A stretch of 64,000 nt of DNA, taken from positions 1 through 64,000 of the forward strand of contig JAUSTR010000005.1 of assembly GCA_030812955.1 (NCBI GenBank), read 5' to 3'. This document shows positions 63,928-64,000 of the stretch, piece by piece; the stretch's first letter is position 1, and each line of letters starts with the position of its first letter. The translations under genes were made by a program, and so were the position numbers. The notes under the pieces are model-generated. The model was not told the origin of the DNA. It made no database searches and saw only the letters and a program-made list of their open reading frames with translations. The stretch is from Bacillus alveayuensis. Lineage in GTDB: Bacteria > Bacillota > Bacilli > Bacillales > Aeribacillaceae.

Positions 63928-64000
63928 GGTATTCCCCTCCGCGTCCCAATTTCTCTATATTAATATTCAGTCGTTATGATTGGTGTTCCAACTATTACGG

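Overview
The window comes from an endospore-forming member of the Bacillaceae. Its right two thirds follow the order of the Bacillus subtilis ywcA/ywcB-spoIIQ-spoIID-murA and ywqE-ywqD-ywqC-ywqB-ywqA-ssbB-ywpG-ywpF-fabZ-flhP-flhO-mbl-spoIIID neighbourhood. Moderate-to-low GC and many palindromic intergenic repeats suggest the thermophilic Geobacillus/Anoxybacillus/Aeribacillus side of the family. That placement is inference.

1-3.4 kb is a decayed accessory margin: a small protein plus a nucleotidyltransferase gene broken by an in-frame TAG, both flanked by copies of a palindromic repeat; fragments of a nuclease/RAMA-domain gene on opposite strands; a holin-like type I toxin with an antisense RNA; and a broken VanZ gene. 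3.4-40.5 kb is a large exopolysaccharide (EPS) locus transcribed entirely on the minus strand. Read from its promoter end it encodes the chain-length regulator/tyrosine kinase/phosphatase set (ywqC, ywqD, ywqE), a highly structured candidate leader RNA (38000-38093), galU, an initiating sugar-phosphate transferase, four glycosyltransferases, a Wzy polymerase, an intact sulfotransferase, cysQ2, rfbA-rfbC-rfbB-rfbD (dTDP-L-rhamnose), gmd-rmd (GDP-D-rhamnose), manC2, a Wzx flippase, a dead sulfotransferase, then sat-SLC13 permease-cysC-cysQ1, manC1, another glycosyltransferase and galE.

The notable logic of this locus is that it carries a sulfate-activation set (sulfate uptake, ATP sulfurylase, APS kinase, PAP phosphatase) with PAPS-dependent sulfotransferases but no PAPS reductase. 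The simplest reading is a sulfated Wzx/Wzy-type polysaccharide built from glucose/galactose, mannose and both rhamnose enantiomers. The locus is also visibly eroding: relics of IS3 (two copies), IS66, IS4 and IS630 elements, an IS3 insertion in one sulfotransferase gene, a rearranged second sulfate-activation module, and a GDP-fucose synthase/sugar-transferase chimera.

40.7-41.4 kb holds a c-di-GMP-I (GEMM) riboswitch in front of a 42-residue membrane protein, directly upstream of the EPS operon, and another unrecognised small gene. 41.7-64 kb is core genome: SWIM-domain YwqB and Snf2 helicase YwqA, SsbB, YwpG, an XRE regulator, YwpF, an acidic lipoprotein, FabZ, flagellar rod/hook proteins FlhP and FlhO, a Gln/Asn-rich protein, Mbl, SpoIIID, an acetate-type symporter operon, SpoIIQ, a VanZ protein, SpoIID and MurA. 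Between these genes lie three arrays of degenerate repeats with a 21-bp period and four copies of a roughly 190-bp MITE-like palindrome. No tRNA, rRNA or CRISPR array was seen.
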